Under the pieces are notes generated by a model. It was not told the DNA's origin and ran no database searches. It worked only from the letters and a program-made list of their open reading frames with translations. A DNA stretch of 64,000 nt from Jaapia argillacea MUCL 33604. Taxonomy: Eukaryota; Basidiomycota; Agaricomycetes; Jaapiales; Jaapiaceae. The stretch's first letter is position 1. Each line of letters begins with the position of its first letter. Shown in pieces: positions 57,512 to 64,000 of the stretch. The stretch is from the NCBI GenBank assembly GCA_000697665.1, contig KL197714.1:1102049-1166048 (forward strand), given 5' to 3'. Made by a program: the position numbers and the translations under genes.

Positions 57512-59000
57512 ATGTCACTCACTCCACCATTCTCCCCATCAGAAAAGGTTGCCCTAGCAGCACCGCTTTTGGTCCTCTGTACGCTCTTTCCAACGCGAAG
57601 TCAGCCTTCTGGATCTGCCAGCTGAACTCATCGTTATAGTTGGGAAAATTCTCTTTACCGCCATTATCGCACCCTTCCGAGGACAATCAGGTGCACCCAC
57701 CTACTACAAGCATGTTTATTATGCCGTGTTGCGTGGTTCGAGTGAGGGTCCCTCCGTCAGGCAACTTCAGTGTGTATACCTCCTTCCGTGCTCCACATAC
57801 ACTACCAAAACAGAACTGATTCACGACGGGTGCACACGCAGATACATTCGTCCCCCCACAGACGAAGCCTACGCTACATGGTGCCAATTGAACGAAATTA
57901 AACCCAGGACGGAAGTACTGGTGGACGGTACGAAAGCACATTGGTTAGGAGACAAATATGCAGATAACGTGTTGGTTTACTTCCACGGCAAGTCCCTGCA
58001 CTCCCATCTCGTGATAACACAACGGCTGATAGGTTAATTTGTAGGTGGTGGATTCGTGCTGCCCGCAACCGAAGCTTACTTCCAGTTCTTGTGGGAAACG
58101 ATTCAGAAGGTAAAATGGGAAGGCAGAGAGGTTGCCGTCTTGCTCTTATCTTACGGCAAGTACTCGTCTGTTCAACACCTTGGAAAATTTGGCACTTACT
58201 CGAGGCAACTCACTTCAGATCTCGCTCCCGGCGCGCAGTATCCCCGACAACTACAACAAGCTGTGACCCTTTTACACCACTTGATTCACAACCTCCATAA
58301 AGATCCCTCAAATGTTCGTTTAACTCACCTTCCATTCCGAAAGATGACGTTATAATGAACCCACTCGTTCTCTCATGCAGATCATCTTAGCGGGTGACTC
58401 CGCCGGAGGAAACCTAACACTTGCCATTCTTTCCCATATCATCCATCCTCACCCTAGCTCTTCGATACCTGAGCTCAGGCTCTCGAAGCCATTACGGGGA
58501 GCGATCTTGATCTCTCCATGGTTAGCTCTCCATCCTCTTGGAGGGTAAATTAACTCAAGATGTCATCATTTTCCAGGGTGTCATTCTCCACCACAGCCCA
58601 CTCGTTCACGCGAAACTACTACCGAGATGGCTTCCCCCCAGCCGCCGTGACATCATGGTCATCTCAATTCCTCGGCTCCTCACCCACAGACCCTTACAAC
58701 GAACCAAGTTCCGCGCTTCCAGGCTGGTGGCAGCCTCTCGCTCAGAAAGAGGTAATAAACGAAGTTTTAATCGTCTCTGGCGAACAAGAAATGCTCGTCG
58801 ATGATATCCGTGACTTCACAACGCGTTTCAAAAAAGATCTGGGTGGGGGAACGGGGCCAGTAGTAGTTCAAGATTTCGTGGTGGAGGGTGAGGCACACGC
58901 TCAACCTATCACTGAGTTGGAGATGGGTTATAAGGAACCGGGAAAGGAGAGTATGATTGTGAGAGAGTGGATTTGTTCGAGGTTGGAACCACTTTGGTAA
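57512..59000 (+). CDS. Alpha/beta hydrolase (HSL/fold-3 esterase type), copy 1, with disrupted 5' end and GC-AG introns
   Basis: Serine esterase or lipase of the hormone-sensitive-lipase-like family. The oxyanion motif is split as YFHG and GGFVLP; the nucleophile elbow is LAGDSAGGNLTLAIL; the acid residue lies near VLIVSGEQEMLVDDIRDF; the His is in GEAHAQP. It ends REWICSRLEPLW at 59000. Two introns use GC donors: 57988-58044 and 58156-58218, both GCAAGT..AG; copy 2 has GT donors at the same positions. The presumed start MSLTPPFSPSEKVALAAPLL at 57512 is in a different frame from DLPAELIVIVGKILFTAIIA and the rest. Two single-base shifts near 57565 and 57605 would explain this, with no room for introns. 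So the 5' part is either damaged or mis-sequenced; the catalytic part is intact. Confidence 0.78.
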
Positions 59001-59704
59001 ACGCGAGTCTCCCGATCCGTATCTTGACACCTCAGGTTTCAAGAGGTGGCGGATCCTCCACTTTCCCTCGGCTTCCGTGAAAATCTTCAGAAAGTGAGAA
59101 GCTCAAGGGCTTGAGACGATGCTGTCGGTAGACGCGGCGCGGATGGCTTCCTGGAACTTGGTCTCAAGGCCTACGATCTTCCCCGAACAAGAGTCTCAGG
59201 CGTGAGGAATACCAATCGCGAGTCGAGCACTCAATTGTCAGCTGGGGCGAGCCTAAATTCGAAGGAATGCAAAGCATCAGTCAGCAAGGTCAAAGAAGTC
59301 TCCAGAGGTATTCCATCAAGGTGGATGATTATACAACCAAGTAAGCAAAAAGTAAAGCATCCCACTATACATACGCGACAGCAAAGATAAGGCGTAACCT
59401 ATATAAAAAAAGGTCGAAATCGCGCAAGCAGAGTAGTAAAGTGAGAGGTCGTGTCGTGTCGCTCGTGAATTGGGCGTGAGGGGCACATGAGGCGATAAGT
59501 CCATCGTGTAAAGGGAGGAGTCAAGTATGGAGGTCTAGTGTCGGCGTGAATAAAGGCGATAGCGAGATAGCGAGTGGGTGGTTGAAGGAGGGTACGCAAA
59601 GGTTACGCATGGACGTGGTGCATTATGCTACGAAAATTGTATGTCAGGACGCTGCAGGTCAAATGACAGTAACAACAACTTACAAGGGGCCGGAAGAAGT
59701 CACA
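59001..59704. other. Convergent 3' regions
   Basis: Between hydrolase copy 1 and the UBL3-type gene. No coding sequence recognised. Confidence 0.45.
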
Positions 59705-60570
59705 TTAACAAATAATGCACCCACAACATCCTGTCGCTTCTCCTTCCTCCATCGTATCTCCACTCTCCGACCTTCTCCTCCGTTTGCCCTTCTTCTTAAA
59801 ATCATCCTCCGATGGATGCGCATGGGGTCTAATAGACAAATGTACGATAGTAGAAGGTGTCGCAGGGACCGTTGGTGACGAGGTTGTAGCGGGAAAATTT
59901 AATTCTGAGTTCGAAGTAGGGTGTGAGCGATTGGGAAGTCGAGAGGAGAGATTACGGCGAGCGAGGACTTACTCGTTAGGGTATCATCATCCTGGAGGAT
60001 CTTGCCAAGGTAAAGGATTCGTAGGTATGAAGGCGCTGGTGGACGTTCATCCTGCCACTCAGCTTCTTCAGACGTGGAGATGCCATCAGCAGACATTTCA
60101 TAGGAAAGGAAAAGTACGCAGGACTGACCACTAGGCCAAGTATTCCAAATCAGCTCTTTCACTCTCCCCACAGTTGTATCAGGTTCGAAAGACATCGTCC
60201 TTCGCCGACCTGTCACCAGGAGGAACGTCACGGACGTTCTCGGCGTCTGTGGGACCTCCGGTTCGGTCGCAGGTGCAGGTTCCGGCTCATAATCAGCATC
60301 AAAGCCCTCGTGTGTCCCAATATCGGCGTCGAACACTGATGTGACACCAGCCTCGTTGACTCTAGTAAATGATGTCCGAGCTGATGCCGGGGCTGTACCA
60401 ATAGCTCCATCTAAATATCTCCGGTTTTCAAAGATGGATGGCACTGCGGAACGAGGTTGTGTCGAAGCAGTAGCAGGTGGTTGTAATGAGGTAGGCTCGG
60501 GGTCAGACTGGGGGTCACGCTCTGTGGAGCCTGATGATGCCACGATTGATACTGGGTCGCTCATGCTCAT
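59705..60570 (-). CDS. UBL3-type prenylated ubiquitin-fold protein
   Basis: Membrane-anchored ubiquitin-fold protein; plant MUBs and animal UBL3 recruit E2 enzymes to membranes or sort proteins into vesicles. Start MSMSDPVSIVASSGSTERDP at 60570; the first 130 residues are disordered. The beta-grasp fold runs SVTFLLVTGRRRTMSFEPDT, TVGRVKELIWNTWPS, EWQDERPPAPSYLRILYLGK, LQDDDTL and, after another intron, STIVHLSIRP. A Lys/Arg-rich stretch (FKKKGKRRRR) precedes the C-terminal CCGCIIC, a CAAX-like ending with neighbouring Cys for palmitoylation. The end at 59705 is a TAA right after the final Cys. One intron in the fold reads through in frame if not spliced, giving an alternative with about 24 extra residues. 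Confidence 0.85.
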
Positions 60571-62747
60571 GGTAGGCAAGCAGGTGGAAGATTGGGTTTG
60601 TGACGAGGAGAGTACCGGGTTATAGGGCAAGTGAGAAACTCGTGTGAGATGGTGGAAGCTCGGGAGTTCGAAGTCACGAGACGAGCGGAGTGAGGTACTA
60701 TAAATGCAAGTCCAGAGTTTCCAGTGAGTTGGAAGAACGATGGCAAAAGCAGCGCAATAGCAGTGGCACAAATATATGGGTATGGAAGGCAGAAATCACG
60801 CACCAGAAGCTGTCCTGAGACTTATACGTGAATGGTTCCCAAGTGAGGTTGAAAGGTGTTGGCAGGAGGTTGCGGCGAGTTAGGACTTTGATGTCAGAAG
60901 ATTCGTCAATCTCCCTCGCACCTCCTGCACCTTTTAAAATGACCTCTAGTCAACAGTGTGTAAATTCCGTTGACAAGATAGACCCGGTGTGGAGGTGGGC
61001 TTCGAGACCGAGGAGGATGTCGATGAGCTCAACGGAAGGACCTGGGCGAGGACAAACCTGGAAAGCAGCCGTCTGGCTTTACCCACGTGTTGTGGGGATA
61101 TTCCAGGCAGGCGGCATTCTCCGGTCCACTCTTTCGCCCTTCCCGTCGACTTGCACACTAGTATTCCATTGGTATTCGATCATCCTGCATTCACTTTTGC
61201 AATAATGAGGGCAGGCGGTACATCTCGATTGAAAATTTACAGGCCACCCATCCAGCACTATCCTCAATTGGGATGGACTGGATGGACACCTGCATATCTG
61301 CTGGGCTTCTCGGAATCAGCATTGACCCACCCTACACCTTCGATGACCTCGCCTTCGGTGGGGCGAGATGGATTCCGGCTAGCTAAAGAGTTCGAATGGC
61401 TCAGCCCACCGAGGTCCGAAGCCGTCGCGGGGAGGAAAATCTCAATCATATCCAACCTTCTCCACTCCCCGATTTATGCTGTAGCTGTCCATTTCACATG
61501 CATTCTTCGGTCCCGTGGACCGTGATTGGTCTTCATCTTTCTGCCGTCATAGTCGATAAGCCCTCTGCAGATCAGGACGACCTTTCTTTAACCTTTCCCC
61601 AACTCTGAAGCACTCTGGGTTCTGTCGCTGCGTTTGAAAGATAACCTCAGTTGTCGGTCCACTGTCGCTGTTCTGTCTAAATTCGTCGATCGGTCGCTGA
61701 TAGAGTGATTCACTTCCACAATCATGGGAGTTTGAACTACTCGCGTCGATGCTTTTCTCCATGTAACGAGTCGTTAATTCGATCGTCGCCACACCATCAA
61801 TGCATCGGATTCGATCTCTGCATTCAGTTCTCTTCTTGTCCCGCCCTTACTCCTTGGATTTTCCGGCAATGCCTATGATCGACGCAGCTATTCTCCATAA
61901 CAACTTGAAACCACCGATGGGGAGGCTATCATTGCCTCGTCGGGCCCTTTGGGAAGCAAGCGGTGTGAATCCTCTCTAGCCAGTGTCATCACTATAGCCC
62001 CAGACCACCTCCCTCATTCGCATCGAAAGTTGACCTTCGCCTCATACGCGAGTGATCAGCAAAAACGAACGACTTGGATTGTTCGTCAGAGGTTCAGACT
62101 GAGTATGGGAGAGGAAAGGCATCATCACACATGGTGAGAGATGCGCAACTGACGTACCTGCAAGAGACATCAAAGAATCATTGAGAACACTTGGCATTGC
62201 ATGGCGAGGTAAGTGACCAGCTTCGAAGGTCGCGGTAAGCCACGACTCGAGTTCGACCAGTCAAGTACTCAGTTAACTCCGCCCACTTTCCTCCATTTTG
62301 GCGACAACGATCGACATTAATATTGCTCTGTCAGAAGTTTGGTCAGTGCCATCTGCCAATAGCTGCTACGAGGTTCCGTGTCCAAGGTTCGCTAGACGCG
62401 TACGGTCTCTGATTGCTGCGCGGTTGGGAATTCTCAAGTTCACTATTCATGAGTCTACGGCTAAGTTTGCCATCCTCACTGTTGCAGGCTTGCGAGCTCT
62501 CGAGAGGTTTCCATTCTCCATGTCGTGCGATTTGGATCCCTCGTCGGTCAGCTTGTCCTAAGAATCTTCCGCCCCAAAACCGCTGGTCTCCCTCACATCC
62601 ATCCGCCTCATGATGACAATATTCTGATACGAGACCCTCGTGATCCCACGAATCTCAAGCGTAATGCAAGGATCCCGACCCCTGAACTTGATCTCTGAAC
62701 AAAAAGAGGTGGTGACTTATCTTTCAATTGAACAAACGACCAGCTCT
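60571..62747. other. Long region without a clear gene
   Basis: 2.2 kb between the UBL3-type start and the end of hydrolase copy 2. On the minus strand around 61200-60955, two stretches could be exons: one with QWNTSVQVDGKGERVDRRMP, and, after GTGGGT..CCAG, one with VELIDILLGLEAHLHTGSIL ending FTHC. They look protein-like but I could not extend them upstream. A plus-strand frame at 60989-61525 overlaps them. A short minus frame at 61547-61792 (MATIELTTRYMEKSIDASSS) is also unrecognised. Call left open. Confidence 0.35.
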
Positions 62748-64000
62748 TCACAACCTCTCGCAAAGCCATTCTCTAACAACCATACTCTCCTTGCCCGGCT
62801 TTGTATACCCCATCGTCAGCTCAATGATGGGTTGAGCATGTACTTCACCCTCTGCCACAACATCTTCAACCACCACTTCGCCTCCTTCCACATCCAAATC
62901 GTCTTTGAATCTCTTCGTGAACGCCCGAATGTCGTCTACGAACGTTTCCTGTTCACCAGAGACGATCAACACCTCCCGTATCACCTCTTTCTGGGCAAGA
63001 CCCTGCCACCAACCTGGTGGGGCACTATTGGGTTCATTGTACGGGTCTATAGGAGAGGAGCCGAGGAAATGTGAGGACCATGATTTAGCGGCTGCTGTAG
63101 GGAAACAGTCTCGATAGTAATTTCGGGTGAATGAAGCAGCGGAGGTGGAGAAGGATGTCCTATAAAATATAGGAACCCAGTCACTTCTTTTATCGTTCTT
63201 GGATAAAGAGGGTCGAGTAATTACCAGGGAGACATCAAGATTGCTCCTTTCAATGGCTTGGCGAGCCGGAGCTCTGGTATAGATGAACTTGGGTGAGGGT
63301 GAACGAGGTGGGAAAGGACGGCAAGTACGAGATTTCCGCCAGCCGAGTCCCCTGCTAAGACAACCTGTAATTAAAATTGTTTAAGGGATTGTTGTCTTGA
63401 ATGATAGATGAGTGTTTGAGGAGACGAACGTTGGAAGGATCTTTGTGGAGGCTGTTAACGACGTGAGAGAGAACTGCGACAGCTTGTTGCAGTTGTTTGG
63501 GGTACTGGGCACCAGGAGCGACATCTAAAGTACGTTCCGTGAGATCAATTGGGAGTCGACGGTATTCTATGCTGGGGAGAATACTGACCGTACGATAAGA
63601 CCAGGACAGCGACGTCTTTACCTTCCCACTTAACCTTGACGATGGTCTCCCATAAATACTTGAAGTAAATCCCATCTGCTGGGATGACGTAACCTCCACC
63701 TGTGAAGAAATATTTGAGCCATATGATCAAAAATAGAGGTCACCGTGCTTACCATGGAAATACACTAAGACATTTTTTGAATCCTTATCTCCCAGCCAAT
63801 GCGCCTTCGTACCATCCGCCAAAACTTCTGTCCTTGGCTTAATATAATTCGATTTACACCAAGTAGTGTAGGCATAGTCGGTTGAGGGGAGCATGTACCT
63901 ACGCACTCATCATCAGCTCCCGCCTCGTAGCATACGTGAAGTAGGGACGGAGAAATGGATGCCTACTGAATTTGCCTGACGGAGAGAACCTCACCGGAAC
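62748..64000 (-). CDS. Alpha/beta hydrolase (HSL/fold-3 esterase type), copy 2, partial at window edge
   Basis: Paralogue of the hydrolase at 57512-59000, in opposite orientation and running out of the window at its 5' side. The exons seen read PRTEVLADGTKAHWLGDKDS and YFHG, GGYVIPADGIYFKYLWETIV, DVAPGAQYPKQLQQAVAVLS, the elbow LAGDSAGGNLVLAVLSH, and the last exon with VLIVSGEQETFVDDIRAFTK and GEVHAQP, ending REWLCERL at 62748. Ser, Asp and His of the triad are present. Introns here have ordinary GT donors where copy 1 has GC. The N-terminus, and whether it is intact, cannot be seen. Confidence 0.85.

Overview
This window is nuclear DNA from a filamentous basidiomycete, almost certainly an Agaricomycete. 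Genes are dense (a gene every 2-3 kb) and split by many short introns of about 45-70 bases. The gene families fit this group: DUF6533 membrane proteins, a DUF7137 protein, a caleosin, a Kre9/Knh1-type GPI protein, expanded RBR E3 ligases and an uncharacterised Agaricomycete membrane family. I see no rRNA, tRNA, CRISPR array, bacterial operon or virus-like element.

Layout. 0.6-5.7 kb: MUP1-like amino acid permease (-), cyclophilin A (+), a hydrophilic LEA-like protein (+). 6.0-8.2 kb: a repeat island holding a 1,347-bp Mutator-type non-autonomous transposon with perfect 107-bp inverted ends and a 9-bp target duplication, followed by a second, older inverted repeat. 8.6-13.5 kb: DUF6533 gene 1 (+), a conserved acidic protein (-), RBR ligase 1 (+). 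13.9-23.4 kb: NFX1/FAP1-type zinc-finger protein (-), Fcy-type purine-cytosine permease (+), membrane family copy 1 (-), DUF7137 protein (+). 24.0-26.3 kb: O-methyltransferase (-) with an apparent frameshift. 27.8-32.4 kb: second MUP1-like permease (+) convergent with DUF6533 gene 2 (-). 33.5-39.0 kb: caleosin (+), multi-pass membrane protein (-), glomulin/ALF4-like protein (-). 39.3-42.2 kb: membrane family copy 2 (-) with an internal stop, a tandem duplication, and a decayed duplicate of the 5' half of the glomulin-like gene. 42.9-52.7 kb: DUF6533 gene 3 (+), GPI-anchored protein (-), then three tandem RBR ligases (+). 53.5-64 kb: ribosomal protein eL20 (-), PLAC8 protein (+), alpha/beta hydrolase 1 (+), UBL3-type prenylated ubiquitin-fold protein (-), alpha/beta hydrolase 2 (-, leaves the window).

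Two themes stand out. The first is local duplication: permease x2, DUF6533 x3, RBR x4, membrane family x2, hydrolase x2, glomulin x1.5. The order DUF6533(+), minus-strand gene, RBR(+) occurs twice, 34 kb apart. Several copies carry lesions, or non-canonical GC-AG introns where the sister has GT-AG. The second is a concentration of ubiquitin-related genes: four RBR ligases with the catalytic cysteine intact (one apparently tail-anchored by a C-terminal membrane segment), a RING-variant NFX1 protein, a lipid-anchored ubiquitin-fold protein, and a glomulin-like gene, whose human relative regulates cullin-RING ligases. That these act together is inference only.
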